This document shows, one piece after another, positions 44,663 through 53,803 of a stretch of DNA of 64,000 bases (the stretch's first letter is position 1; each line of letters starts with the position of its first letter). The DNA comes from Succinispira mobilis DSM 6222. Its GTDB lineage: Bacteria > Bacillota > Negativicutes > Acidaminococcales > Succinispiraceae. The position numbers and the translations under genes are program-made. The stretch lies in contig NZ_KB913028.1 of assembly GCF_000384135.1 (NCBI RefSeq), forward strand, positions 1,515,351 to 1,579,350, given 5' to 3'. Below the pieces are notes generated by a model. It ran no database searches. It worked only from the letters and a program-made list of their open reading frames with translations, and was not told where the DNA came from.

Positions 44663-45128
44663 CTTTCACACCTTTTAATTGTTGATATAATTCTTTAATT
44701 GTTTTTTGTAAAACTGGATGAACTTTCTCTGGGGCTAACTCTAACAGTGGCCCCAAGACAAATTCACGATTTTGTAAGTCAGCGTGAGGAATTGTTAATT
44801 GAGGTAAATTGCAGACGATATCGTCATAAAAAATAATATCTAAATCAATACACCGCTCGCCCCAGCGTATTGTAGACACTCTACCTAATTGCTTTTCAAT
44901 GCCTTTTAGTAGTGTCAATAATTGTAACGGCTCTAACTGGGTTTCCACCAATAATACTGCATTTAAAAAATCAGCCTGCTGCTCATATCCGTAAGCTTTG
45001 GTTTTTATGGTAGTAGAACTTGCTAAAATTTTTAGTCCATACTTCTGTAATTGCTCTTTAGCTAAAGCAAAATACTGTTCTGTATCTCCTATATTTCCAC
45101 CTAAAGCTATATATACCTGTTTATACAT
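44652..45128 (-). CDS. folK: 2-amino-4-hydroxy-6-hydroxymethyldihydropteridine pyrophosphokinase
   Basis: A 158-aa HPPK that transfers pyrophosphate from ATP to 6-hydroxymethyldihydropterin. YIALGGNIGDTEQYF at the start and the signature RWGERCIDLDIIFYDD near 83-98 with the two Mg-binding Asp residues are clear, followed by IPHADLQNREFVLGPLLEL. It overlaps folP upstream by 8 nt and arsR downstream by 11 nt. Confidence 0.94.
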   Translation of the reverse strand: MYKQVYIALGGNIGDTEQYFALAKEQLQKYGLKILASSTTIKTKAYGYEQQADFLNAVLLVETQLEPLQLLTLLKGIEKQLGRVSTIRWGERCIDLDIIFYDDIVCNLPQLTIPHADLQNREFVLGPLLELAPEKVHPVLQKTIKELYQQLKGVKDDE

Positions 45129-46320
45129 TTTTTATCGCCTCTAGCATCTGGATTAGTTGTTTATTTTCTAAAACATCATGAACGCGAATAATATTAGTAC
45201 CTGCTTGTACTGCTTGCGCAGTTATCGCCAAAGTACCTGCTAAACGATCCTTTGCTTCAGGCAAATTAAGAACTTTCCCCACTACACTTTTGCGTGAAGC
45301 ACCTAATAAAGTCGGATAACCCAAGCCTTGAAATTGACTTAAACATTTTAACAGTTGCAAATTATCCACAGTTGTTTTCCCAAAACCAATGCCAATATCT
45401 AAAATTATCTTATCTGGCGCTAGTCCTTGAGTTTGTAATAACTCTGCCCGAGCACTTAAGTGCGTAGCTACTTCACTTACAATATCGCTGTATGGCTTTA
45501 GTTCATTTTGCATACTACCAATCTGACCGCGCATATGCATCAGCACAATTGGCACTTGATGTTTTACTGTTATTTCAAACATTTTTTCATCGGCACCAGC
45601 TGTAACATCATTGATAATATCTGCTCCAGCCCCAATTGCCGCTTCTGCGGTCTGACTTTTATAGGTGTCAATAGATATTAAAACTTGATTGCCAAATTTT
45701 TCTTTTAAGGCATATATCGCTGGCACTACCCGCTCTATTTCTTCTTGTGCACTTACATAGTCAGCATTAGGTCGCGTAGATTCACCACCAATATCCAAAA
45801 AATCTGCCCCAGCCGCCAACATGGTCTCAGCTTTATTCAAAACATCTTGGACACTTTCTTGGCGCGATTTTGCAAAAAAAGAGTCTGGCGTAACATTTAT
45901 AATACCCATCACTTTGGTATTATTATATTCAAGTAGTTGTCCATTAGCTAATCGAGTTTGTACTGGCTGATTTTGTAAATATTTTTGCACAGCTAAAATA
46001 ACTCTATTAATCCCAAAATAACCATGCATCATTTTCAATTTAGGAATCACCTTTAAATAGTGTTTCCGTGTACCGAGCAGTAGAATATCAGTGTAATCTT
46101 GCTTGCAGGTAATACAATTGCGGTTAACTACACAGTCGCCACCTAAAGCTAACATTTCTTGCTTAATAATATTGGCAGCAGGTGTACGCACCTGAAAAAT
46201 TTTCAAAGGTTGAATATAGCTTTTATTTACTAACATAAGATTAGAATCCATATGTACACCAATCTTATGTATTTCCTCTACTACTTGCTCTTTTTCTATA
46301 GGTAAATACAACATCTTCAT
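45121..46320 (-). CDS. folP: dihydropteroate synthase with N-terminal extension
   Basis: The C-terminal 275 residues are a full DHPS TIM barrel: VMGIINVTPDSFFAKS near 136-152, DIGGESTRPNA near 176-186, IINDVTAG and the C-terminal IRVHDV. It joins p-aminobenzoate to the pterin pyrophosphate. The first roughly 125 residues are an extra domain (MLYLPIEKEQVVEEIHKIG... DILLLGTRKHYLKVIPKLKMM) without a recognised motif; such long FolP proteins are known in several anaerobic Bacillota. The start may be either ATG at 46320 or 46314 after GTGAGA. Confidence 0.92.
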   Translation of the reverse strand: MKMLYLPIEKEQVVEEIHKIGVHMDSNLMLVNKSYIQPLKIFQVRTPAANIIKQEMLALGGDCVVNRNCITCKQDYTDILLLGTRKHYLKVIPKLKMMHGYFGINRVILAVQKYLQNQPVQTRLANGQLLEYNNTKVMGIINVTPDSFFAKSRQESVQDVLNKAETMLAAGADFLDIGGESTRPNADYVSAQEEIERVVPAIYALKEKFGNQVLISIDTYKSQTAEAAIGAGADIINDVTAGADEKMFEITVKHQVPIVLMHMRGQIGSMQNELKPYSDIVSEVATHLSARAELLQTQGLAPDKIILDIGIGFGKTTVDNLQLLKCLSQFQGLGYPTLLGASRKSVVGKVLNLPEAKDRLAGTLAITAQAVQAGTNIIRVHDVLENKQLIQMLEAIKNV

Positions 46321-46327
46321 TCTCACT

Positions 46328-47092
46328 TTATTTACTATTTTTTTCTATACAGGCAAATGCGTTGTGGTTATGAATACTCTCAATACTCTCCACACTAACT
46401 CTATACCAATCCAAATCATTTAGTTGTTCTAGAGCCAAGCCAATTTCTCGCACCGCATCTTCAACAAACATCGGGTTTTCGTATGCTTGTTCAGTTACAT
46501 ATTGTTCATCAACTCTTTTTAACAAGGAGTAAATAGGTGTACTTGCACCTAAATCAGCAATTTCTACCAACTTTTCAATGGAGTAGATTTTATCACTGCT
46601 TACCTCAATACTTACAATTGCTCGCTGATTATGTGCTCCATATTTGCTAATTTCTTTCGAACAAGGACATAATGTGTTTACTGGTACTTTAACAAAAGTA
46701 TTAACCTTTAAATTTTTACCTAAATTGGCAATATAGGCACATTCAATATCAACCAACGCTTGTTTTTTGCTTTTCGGAGCGGTTTTATTAATAAACCCAG
46801 TAAACTGAACTTTTAAATAAGATTTTTTACTTTTTAAGCGGGTTTTTAAATCACTTAAGATTTTTTCTAATGATTTTTGCTCTAAAATTTTAATATCTTT
46901 TAAAGTTTCAATAAAGCGGCTCATATGTGTCCCGCGAATTTCTTTATCTAAATCTACTGCCATATCAAACTTTGCCACAGTGGGCTGTAAATCGCCTTGA
47001 ATTTTCACACTCAAGGGCCAGACTAATTTATTAATCCCAACCTTTTTTATTGGCAGTTTAACTTTAGCCAATTCGTTTTGGACATCCTTCAT
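46328..47092 (-). CDS. folE2: GTP cyclohydrolase, FolE2/MptA type
   Basis: A 254-aa GTP cyclohydrolase IB. The N-terminal NELAKVKLPIKKVGINKLVWPL and MSRFIETL are typical, and the active-site cysteine lies in VNTLCPCSKEISKYGAHNQRA. The C-terminal Glu/His metal ligands are in NHNAFACIE. It makes 7,8-dihydroneopterin triphosphate, the first pterin step, using a range of metals instead of only zinc. It directly precedes folP in the cluster and lies 0 nt after the PTPS gene stop. Confidence 0.92.
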   Translation of the reverse strand: MKDVQNELAKVKLPIKKVGINKLVWPLSVKIQGDLQPTVAKFDMAVDLDKEIRGTHMSRFIETLKDIKILEQKSLEKILSDLKTRLKSKKSYLKVQFTGFINKTAPKSKKQALVDIECAYIANLGKNLKVNTFVKVPVNTLCPCSKEISKYGAHNQRAIVSIEVSSDKIYSIEKLVEIADLGASTPIYSLLKRVDEQYVTEQAYENPMFVEDAVREIGLALEQLNDLDWYRVSVESIESIHNHNAFACIEKNSK

Positions 47093-47455
47093 TTACAGAG
47101 CCTCCCCCTTGTAAACAACCCCACTGGTTTTTGTTTCCCAAACTTCAATTTCATATAATTGACAATTATCTTTTCTAACTAAATCGACCAATTTTTGCCA
47201 TACCCAAACAGCAATATTTTCGGCCGACGGTTGCGGTAATATATTGTTTAGTAGCGCATGATCGAGCTTACTTAGCACTTGCTCTTTGACAAATTGCTTC
47301 AAAACAATAAAATCCATAATCATCCCTTCTGCATCTGGTTTGCCTTGCAACTTTACTACCAACTTATAAGTATGTCCATGCAGATTCTCACACTTACCAT
47401 GATATTCTGGTAAATAATGTGCCGCATCAAATTCAAATTCTTTTATTAAAATCAT
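47093..47455 (-). CDS. PTPS/QueD-family enzyme, candidate folate branch (PTPS-I/III type)
   Basis: A 120-aa member of the 6-pyruvoyltetrahydropterin synthase family. Zinc histidines are in FDAAHYL and LHGHTY. The active-site stretch is CENLHGH: it has the Cys of QueD (C-x3-HGH) and also the Glu of PTPS-III (E-x2-HGH), which replaces FolB in folate synthesis. It sits at the head of folE2-folP-folK and no folB is present in the cluster, so it may bypass dihydroneopterin aldolase. It could equally make queuosine precursor; both may apply. Later C-terminal IEVWETKTSGVVY is typical. Confidence 0.85.
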   Translation of the reverse strand: MILIKEFEFDAAHYLPEYHGKCENLHGHTYKLVVKLQGKPDAEGMIMDFIVLKQFVKEQVLSKLDHALLNNILPQPSAENIAVWVWQKLVDLVRKDNCQLYEIEVWETKTSGVVYKGEAL

Positions 47456-47473
47456 CTCTTATCACCTTTGTTC

Positions 47474-47974
47474 TTAATTATTATAAAATGGCGCATAACC
47501 TAGTATTCCCCATAACTTGTTATTATATACCTTGGCAAACATGGAGATTTTCATGCTTTGTAAATTTTTCACTTCTGCTAAAGAGCTTAAGAATAATTTG
47601 CTCAAGGGATGGGGTACATTGGCACTTGCTTGTTGATAAAATTCTTGCAAACTTTCATTAGCCTTATCTAGCATTAACAATCCTAATAATTGCTGGGGTT
47701 GATATTCCAAATCCGGCATTATTTTATCTAACTCCGCTTGCCAAGTTTCTTGTGTAAAAATAATTTCTTCGATGTTAAGCTCTGGATATTCTGGAAAACT
47801 ATCTTCTTGCTTAGCCGCTTGTTCTAATAAAACTACCACATTTTTTTGGCTAGCTAAAATCAAGGACATATAACTGTGGGTAACTTGAGCTTCATTAGCA
47901 AATTTTTGAATTATATTTAAAACTTCATTTTCTAGTTTTTGCGCAATTTCTAGGCATTTTTTCATTTTTTTCAC
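47474..47974 (-). CDS. hypothetical protein, helical
   Basis: A 166-aa protein predicted to be mostly alpha-helical, without membrane spans or signal. It starts KKCLEIAQKLENEVLNIIQKFANEAQ and ends SMKISMFAKVYNNKLWGILGYAPFYNN. The heptad-like pattern could fit a helical bundle. No family is recognised. It overlaps the TVP38 gene by 4 nt, so it is probably co-translated with it. Confidence 0.6.
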   Translation of the reverse strand: MKKMKKCLEIAQKLENEVLNIIQKFANEAQVTHSYMSLILASQKNVVVLLEQAAKQEDSFPEYPELNIEEIIFTQETWQAELDKIMPDLEYQPQQLLGLLMLDKANESLQEFYQQASANVPHPLSKLFLSSLAEVKNLQSMKISMFAKVYNNKLWGILGYAPFYNN

Positions 47975-48666
47975 CCACTATTTTTATTTTTTCTTTGTTT
48001 TTTATACCAAATAAATAAATAAATTGCTATAACAATAATTATAATAAAAGTTAACCTATTTAAATTATCTTGATAATTTACTACATCATGCCCTACTACA
48101 ACCTCTAAAGCTGTCGAGGGAAACTTGCCAATAAAAGTTGCTAAAATGTAATCTCGCGTACTAATGCCACTAACTGCTCCAAGTGCGGTTAAAATTCCCG
48201 AAGGAAAATAAGGCATAGTTCTAGCGGCAACCATAAACTGAAAACCATTTTTGCTACTTAAAGTATCTAAATCATGCAAGCGTTTACTTTTGCTTATTAT
48301 TAATAATGCTGTATCACGCAACAAAAAACGCATAACAAAAAAACTAATAATAACGCCCACGGACTCAGCCGTCCAAGAAATTAAAATCCCTAGAGGCAAA
48401 CCAAACAAAATGCCATTAGCCGTTGAAATAAAAATAGATGGCAAAAAACCTAAACTATTTACAATTACATCCACGATAAAACTAATTAAAATCGCCCAAA
48501 CACCAAAAGAGCGAAAAAAATCAATTATTTTATCTACATCACCTTGGGTCGATAAGTAAAATAATTTTTGGTAAAAGTCAGGCATAGCCGTATGAATACC
48601 TACTAATACACAAATTAGTGCCGCTATTAAGGCTAAATTTATTTTACTTTCTGTTTTTATTCTCAT
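47971..48666 (-). CDS. TVP38/TMEM64 (DedA-like) membrane protein
   Basis: A 231-aa inner-membrane protein with five to six spans. The SNARE-assoc / VTT domain carries the family blocks FLPSIFISTANGILFGLPLG and MVAARTMPYFPSGILTALGAVSGISTRDYILATFIGKFPSTALEVVVG, which forms the re-entrant loops of the superfamily. Members take part in lipid scrambling or envelope upkeep. The C-terminus is basic (YKKQRKNKN). Overlaps the following hypothetical gene. Confidence 0.88.
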   Translation of the reverse strand: MRIKTESKINLALIAALICVLVGIHTAMPDFYQKLFYLSTQGDVDKIIDFFRSFGVWAILISFIVDVIVNSLGFLPSIFISTANGILFGLPLGILISWTAESVGVIISFFVMRFLLRDTALLIISKSKRLHDLDTLSSKNGFQFMVAARTMPYFPSGILTALGAVSGISTRDYILATFIGKFPSTALEVVVGHDVVNYQDNLNRLTFIIIIVIAIYLFIWYKKQRKNKNSG

Positions 48667-48681
48667 TTATTCACCATCTTT

Positions 48682-50736
48682 TTAGTTTAAGCGCTGAAAA
48701 AATTCTTGGGTCACAAAAGAATTCAACTTACTCTTTTGCAAAGCTTCGAATAACTCTAAATTATCTTTATTGTTCTGCAGATAAGAGCTTATTCTTAAAA
48801 TTAACTCGCTATCTCTTATGATATCAGCCATCAGGAAATCTGACAAGCCATGTTGCTGTTCGCCTAACATTTCCCCCGCGCCTCGCAATCGCAAATCTTC
48901 TTCCGCCAATTTAAAACCATCTGTATATTTTACCATGAGTTCTAATCTTTCCCAGCTATCTTGCTTACTACTTTCACTTAATAAAACACAGTAAGACTGT
49001 TCACTGCCCCGGCCTACTCGGCCCCGCAATTGATGCAGTTGTGCTAACCCAAAAAATTCAGCATTCTCGATAATCATTAAACTGGCATTGGGAACATTTA
49101 TTCCGACTTCAATAACAGTTGTACTAATTAATATTTGAATTTCGCCAGTAATAAACCCTAGCATTACCTTATCTTTCTCTTTACTTGCAAGCTTGCCATG
49201 TAAAATCGCGCAATTATATTTAGAAAAATATTTCTCTTTCAAAAACTTATGTGTCTTTAAAACAGAACTTATTTCTTCTTCCTCGTCTTCACCTTCAATT
49301 AACGGACAGACTACATATACTTGTCGCCCTAAAGCAAGTTGCCTGCAAGCACCTTGATAAATTTTATCACGCATTTCTAAGGTATATAGCAGAGTCTTTA
49401 CGGGCTTTCTCCCCTCAGGCATACTTTCTATCCTAGAAACTTCAAGGTTGCCGTATAGCGCCAATGCTAAGGTTCTAGGAATAGGTGTGGCTGACATCAC
49501 TAGTAGATGTGGTGTGGAAATCTGATTTTTGGCCAACAAACATTGTCTCTGCAATACTCCAAATCGATGTTGTTCATCAATTATTCCTAATGCAAGTTTA
49601 GCAAACTGTACTTGCTCATTTAAAATCGAATGTGTTCCCACTAAAATATTAATTTTGTTATTCCTTAATTCTTCTAAAATTCTAGTACGTTTAGACGCCA
49701 AAACCGAACTTGACAAAAATTCAATTTTCAAAGCAAATTCGGCCAGCAAAGTTTGAAAATAGTTATAGTGTTGTCGTGCTAAAATTTCCGTTGGTGCTAT
49801 TATTACCGCTTGATAACCATTTTCTACCGCTGTTAAAATTGTTAAAATAGCTATTATTGTCTTGCCAGAGCCAACATCACCTTGAATTAGACGTTGCATA
49901 CATTTTTTTGCTTGAAAATCATTTTTTATATCTTGCCAAACATTTTTTTGAGCCACTGTTAATTCAAAAGGAAGTTTCTTTAACAAGTTTTTAGCATATT
50001 CGTTTTTATTCAAAACCACACTACTTTTGTTTTCCTGTTGTTGCTTTTGTTCAAATAAACTATATTGTAAAAAAAACAGTTCTTCAAAAATTAAGCGATA
50101 TTGAGCTGACTGAAGCAAATTTCGATTTTGTGGAAAGTGAATATTTTCTATTGCCTGTTCAAGTGATATAAGTCCAAAATCTTTACAAATTTTTATTGGC
50201 AAACTTTCGGAATAATTTTTTTTATAAACTTGCAATGCACTTTTTATGGCTTGCTGCAATTGTTTTTGAGTCAAACCTTTAACTAATTTATATTTAGTTA
50301 ACACGCCAAAGAATTCTTCAACATTAAAATGCTTATTTATTATAGCATTTTTCAAAGTCAATTTACCGTGTTGCCACTCAGCTTTAGCAATTATTAAAAT
50401 ATTATCACCTGGTTTTAATATTTTAGCCTGATAAGTTTGACTAGCAAATAATAATATTTCAGCATAACCACTGCTATCTTTTACAATTATGTTAGTATAT
50501 TTCAATCTTTGTCTAGATTGTCGATTTTGTATTCCTACCACATTTGTTAAAAACAAGGCCGTTTGATAATTCTCGGCCGTTTTTAATGGTACAATATTTT
50601 CCAAAAAAGTATAACTGCTCTGTTTCGGATAAAATTTAAGTAAATCACTTACTGTATTTATCGCTAATTTCTCAAGCAATTGTGCACGTTTAGCGCCAAT
50701 TCCCTTTAGTTTAAGTACATTATCTTGTAAACCCAT
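48682..50736 (-). CDS. recG: ATP-dependent DNA helicase RecG
   Basis: A 684-aa SF2 helicase that reverses stalled replication forks. The N-terminal wedge/OB domain is followed by motor motifs: Walker A QGDVGSGKTI near 287, IIDEQHRFG (DEQH form) near 388, SATPIPRTLAL, and motif VI QLRGRVGRGSEQ near 585. The C-terminal TRG region is present (LRLRGAGEMLGEQQHG). Complete. It lies 15 nt upstream of the TVP38 gene on the same strand and diverges from rpmB. Confidence 0.95.
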   Translation of the reverse strand: MGLQDNVLKLKGIGAKRAQLLEKLAINTVSDLLKFYPKQSSYTFLENIVPLKTAENYQTALFLTNVVGIQNRQSRQRLKYTNIIVKDSSGYAEILLFASQTYQAKILKPGDNILIIAKAEWQHGKLTLKNAIINKHFNVEEFFGVLTKYKLVKGLTQKQLQQAIKSALQVYKKNYSESLPIKICKDFGLISLEQAIENIHFPQNRNLLQSAQYRLIFEELFFLQYSLFEQKQQQENKSSVVLNKNEYAKNLLKKLPFELTVAQKNVWQDIKNDFQAKKCMQRLIQGDVGSGKTIIAILTILTAVENGYQAVIIAPTEILARQHYNYFQTLLAEFALKIEFLSSSVLASKRTRILEELRNNKINILVGTHSILNEQVQFAKLALGIIDEQHRFGVLQRQCLLAKNQISTPHLLVMSATPIPRTLALALYGNLEVSRIESMPEGRKPVKTLLYTLEMRDKIYQGACRQLALGRQVYVVCPLIEGEDEEEEISSVLKTHKFLKEKYFSKYNCAILHGKLASKEKDKVMLGFITGEIQILISTTVIEVGINVPNASLMIIENAEFFGLAQLHQLRGRVGRGSEQSYCVLLSESSKQDSWERLELMVKYTDGFKLAEEDLRLRGAGEMLGEQQHGLSDFLMADIIRDSELILRISSYLQNNKDNLELFEALQKSKLNSFVTQEFFQRLN

Positions 50737-50779
50737 AATCTAACTTCACAACCTATTTAATTATTTTTATACTTTTCAC

Positions 50780-50809
50780 TTGCCTTTTTAGTCCCGTCTA
50801 TGTTAAAAT
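50780..50809 (+). promoter_or_regulatory. promoter of rpmB
   Basis: TTGCCT (50780-50785), 18-bp spacer, TAAAAT (50804-50809). Confidence 0.6.
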
Positions 50810-50860
50810 AATGCTGTTATACGGTAAGGTTATGACCTTCACTAAAAGGAGGTGTGCTAT

Positions 50861-51052
50861 ATGGCAAATGTTTGTAAGCTTTGTGGAAAAGGTGAAACTA
50901 GTGGTTTTAATGTGAGTCACTCTCATAGAAAAACAAAACGCACTTGGAAACCAAATATCCAAAAAGTAAAAGCTCAAGTTAATGGTTCTGTAGAACGCAT
51001 CAATGTTTGCACTCGCTGCTTACGTTCTGACAAAGTAACTCGTGCTGTCTAA
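50861..51052 (+). CDS. rpmB: 50S ribosomal protein L28
   Basis: A 63-aa basic ribosomal protein starting MANVCKLCGKGETSGFNVSH; the SHSHRKTKRTWKPNIQKV block and the C-terminal NVCTRCLRSDKV are typical. Two Cys pairs (C-x2-C at each end) show the zinc-binding (C+) form of L28. The start is ATG 50861, preceded by AAAAGGAGGTG. Single gene with promoter and terminator. Confidence 0.95.
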   Translation: MANVCKLCGKGETSGFNVSHSHRKTKRTWKPNIQKVKAQVNGSVERINVCTRCLRSDKVTRAV

Positions 51053-51097
51053 TTAAAAATAGCATTCCCATCCCCCTAAGCAATGGGGGTAATAATA

Positions 51098-51120
51098 CAA
51101 ACCAAATTAAATTTGGTTTG
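51098..51120 (+). terminator. terminator of rpmB
   Basis: CAAACCAAAT-TAA-ATTTGGTTTG followed by TTTTTTTAT. A GC-richer hairpin CCCCC-N8-GGGGG lies just upstream (51072-51089). Confidence 0.85.
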
Positions 51121-51129
51121 TTTTTTTAT

Positions 51130-51528
51130 TTACTGTGGCGTGCCACATTCAGGACAAAATTTAACTTCTTTGGCAATATTAGCTTGACAATTCGGGCAAA
51201 TCTTACCTTGTTCGTAAATTTCTAAAAGTTTTTCAAATTTACCAAAAAAAATCTCTACACTTTTCACATTGTTGTTAAATCCAAACAGTCGAGCTTTTTT
51301 ACCCGCAACATCAATTATCACTTCTACTTGCTCCGCAATAGGTTTTATACCTATTGTATAATTATTTTCTTTCTGATCCTGACCTTTTATTACATAATTC
51401 TCGTAATCAAGTTGAGAAATTTTAATCTCTAATTCTGTAACTATTTGACAAACAAAATCCCAAGCTTTACTGTCAGCCACATGGTATTTTCTGGACTCAA
51501 AACAACTTCCTGCTCCTACAACTCTCAT
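51130..51528 (-). CDS. zinc-ribbon protein, unknown function
   Basis: A 132-aa protein whose last 25 residues form a zinc ribbon, CPNCQANIAKEVKFCPECG. The N-terminal 100 residues (RVVGAGSCFESRKYHV..FVCQIVTELEIKISQLDYENYVIKG) have no recognised family. The start is set at ATG 51528, preceded by GGGGATGA; an in-frame ATG nine bases earlier lies within that ribosome site. Possibly a small regulatory or RNA-binding protein. It lies just downstream of rny on the same strand but a hairpin separates them. Confidence 0.7.
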   Translation of the reverse strand: MRVVGAGSCFESRKYHVADSKAWDFVCQIVTELEIKISQLDYENYVIKGQDQKENNYTIGIKPIAEQVEVIIDVAGKKARLFGFNNNVKSVEIFFGKFEKLLEIYEQGKICPNCQANIAKEVKFCPECGTPQ

Positions 51529-51569
51529 TATCTTCATCCCCTTTCAATTTTCAATATTTCGTCAAACAC

Positions 51570-51608
51570 GGGACTGTGCTAAAACTAAGTTTTAGTGCAG
51601 TCCCGTGC
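51570..51608 (-). terminator. terminator of rny
   Basis: On the minus strand GCACGGGACTGCACTAAAAC pairs with the later GTTTTAGCACAGTCCCGTG around 51570-51608, an approximately 18-bp stem with a few mismatches, ending the rny transcript. Confidence 0.65.
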
Positions 51609-51625
51609 ATATTTTATATTCAAAT

Positions 51626-53170
51626 TTATTTTGCGTAATCAACCGCACGTGTTTCTCTTATAACCGTAACCCTTATTTGTCCTGGATATTCTAATTCAGC
51701 TTCAATTTTCTTAACAATATCTCTAGCTAATTGAACTGAAAGAACATCATCAATTTTATCTGGTTTTACCATTATTCTTACTTCGCGGCCAGCTTGAATC
51801 GCAAAAGATTTTTCTACACCTTCAAAAGAATCTGATATTTCTTCTAACTTAGTAAGGCGTTTTAAGTAGCTTTCTAAAGTCTCTCTTCTTGCACCAGGTC
51901 TAGCCGCTGAAACAGCATCAGCTGCTGCAACTAGGACTGCTTGCACTGTAGTTGGCTCCACGTCACCATGATGAGCCATAATTGCGTTAATAACTTCTTT
52001 TGACTCGCGATATTTGCGAGCAATCTCACCACCGATTTCAATATGTGAGCCTTCCATTTCATGGTCGATTGCTTTACCAATATCATGCAACAAGCCCGCT
52101 CTTTTAGCCAACATAGCATCTACACCCAACTCTGAAGCCATCATACCTGCTAAATGTGATACCTCTATTGAATGTTTCAAGACATTTTGGCCATAACTTG
52201 TGCGATATTTTAATCTACCTAACAATCTAATTAATTCAGGGTGTAAGCCATGCACTCCCGTTTCAAAAGTAGCTTGTTCACCAGCTTCTTTCATTTTTTG
52301 TTCTACTTCTTTTTGCGCTTTCTCTACCATTTCTTCGATACGCGCAGGGTGTATTCTACCATCGTTAATTAATTTTTCTAAAGCGATTCTTGCAACTTCG
52401 CGTCTTACAGGATCAAACCCCGACAAAATAACGGCTTCTGGAGTATCATCAATAATTAAATCTATTCCAGTCAAAGTTTCTAAAGTACGAATATTGCGAC
52501 CTTCACGTCCAATAATTCGACCTTTCATATCATCGTTTGGTAAACTAACCACTGAAACTGTAGTTTCAGCAACATGATCTGCAGCGCAACGTTGAATTGC
52601 TAAGGAAATAATTTCACGGGCTTTTTTATCCGCATCTTCTTTTGCTTGTTGTTCTAAATCCTTAATCAGCATTGCAGTTTCATGTTTGATTTCTTCTTCA
52701 ACCGCTGCTAATAATTCATTTTTTGCTTCATCATAGGTCAAACTAGCAATTCTTTCTAGTTCAGCCATTTCTCGCTCTTTTAATTCTAAAATCTCTTCTT
52801 TAGTCGTTTCTACTTCTTTTTCTTTTAATTCTAAATTTGCTTCACGTTTTTCAAAAGAATCTAATTTTCTATCTAAATTCTCTTCCTTTTGAATTAATCT
52901 TCTTTCTACTCTTTGTAATTCGCTACGACGATCTTTGTTATCTTTTTCTACGTCTGCCCGCAAGCGATGGATTTCTTCTTTAGCCTCAAGTAAAATCTCT
53001 TTTTTTCTAGCCTCTGCAGAATTTTCCGCATTTTCAACAATCTTACGTGCCACATCTTCTGCTAAACCAAGCTTGCCTTCAGAAATATTTCTTCTCACAA
53101 AATATCCTACTAGCGCACCTATAAGAGCACCTACTAATATCATAAGTATAGTAATTAAAATTTCCTTCAC
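51626..53170 (-). CDS. rny: ribonuclease Y
   Basis: A membrane-anchored endoribonuclease that starts mRNA decay. N-terminal membrane span ([22 protein letters not shown]), a long coiled coil rich in Glu and Lys, a KH domain with [12 protein letters not shown], and an HD domain with [15 protein letters not shown] and [11 protein letters not shown] place the start at GTG 53170. The frame is open up to 53236, but that part contains the recX terminator hairpin (53191-53218), so it cannot be coding. The product is about 514 aa, normal for the family. Confidence 0.94.
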   Translation of the reverse strand: MKEILITILMILVGALIGALVGYFVRRNISEGKLGLAEDVARKIVENAENSAEARKKEILLEAKEEIHRLRADVEKDNKDRRSELQRVERRLIQKEENLDRKLDSFEKREANLELKEKEVETTKEEILELKEREMAELERIASLTYDEAKNELLAAVEEEIKHETAMLIKDLEQQAKEDADKKAREIISLAIQRCAADHVAETTVSVVSLPNDDMKGRIIGREGRNIRTLETLTGIDLIIDDTPEAVILSGFDPVRREVARIALEKLINDGRIHPARIEEMVEKAQKEVEQKMKEAGEQATFETGVHGLHPELIRLLGRLKYRTSYGQNVLKHSIEVSHLAGMMASELGVDAMLAKRAGLLHDIGKAIDHEMEGSHIEIGGEIARKYRESKEVINAIMAHHGDVEPTTVQAVLVAAADAVSAARPGARRETLESYLKRLTKLEEISDSFEGVEKSFAIQAGREVRIMVKPDKIDDVLSVQLARDIVKKIEAELEYPGQIRVTVIRETRAVDYAK

Positions 53171-53190
53171 CTCCACAACTTTCAAAATAA

Positions 53191-53218
53191 AAGAGACAGC
53201 ATGTTCATGCTGTCTCTT
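53191..53218 (-). terminator. terminator of recA-recX
   Basis: AAGAGACAGCATG-AA-CATGCTGTCTCTT, a perfect stem, followed on the minus strand by TTATTTTG. It falls between recX and rny and defines where rny can start. Confidence 0.85.
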
Positions 53219-53308
53219 TGGCATTTTATCACCCATTGATTATACATGCTCACTCAATAATTGTAATTCTTTTTGAAAAAAGTGTCAAGATACCGCATAT
53301 ATTCAACA

Positions 53309-53803
53309 CTATTCGAAAAAGTCATTTGTACACTCATTAAGTGCAGTATTTATCACTCTAGGCGAGTATCCTTGGTTTTTCAAATAATTATATATTTTCA
53401 TTTTATTTTCAAGAAAACTAGTCCCCGTACGCTTTAAGTATTTTTCTAGCAGTAATTTAGCTCTTGATAACTCTAGTTCTTGAAAATCAGCTTCTGTATA
53501 CTCATTTACTATTTCTTCAGCAACTTTGTGTTTTTTCAATTTTAAAAGCAAATATATTTTTCCTTTTAACCCTCCGTCTAACCAACCATTATAAATGCTT
53601 TGAGCATAGCGTCGATCGTTTATATAGTTATTCAACAAAAAATCTTTTAATAATTCTTCTATTTCAGCTGAATTCAGATCCTGTGTTAATAAAAATTCGC
53701 GTAATTCTCCATAACTATAATCACGTCGATTTAACTTCCTTAAACAGGCCGCATACGCAGTTTTACTTGTCAATAAAGATTTCTTTTTCTTGTAAAATCT
53801 CAT
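53309..53803 (-). CDS. recX: regulatory protein RecX
   Basis: A 164-aa helical protein that binds RecA filaments and controls recombination. Three repeats of the RecX triple-helix unit can be seen ([48 protein letters not shown], and [19 protein letters not shown]). It overlaps the 3' end of recA by 41 nt in another frame, so recX is translated from the recA transcript and its expression tied to the SOS response. Confidence 0.9.
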   Translation of the reverse strand: MRFYKKKKSLLTSKTAYAACLRKLNRRDYSYGELREFLLTQDLNSAEIEELLKDFLLNNYINDRRYAQSIYNGWLDGGLKGKIYLLLKLKKHKVAEEIVNEYTEADFQELELSRAKLLLEKYLKRTGTSFLENKMKIYNYLKNQGYSPRVINTALNECTNDFFE

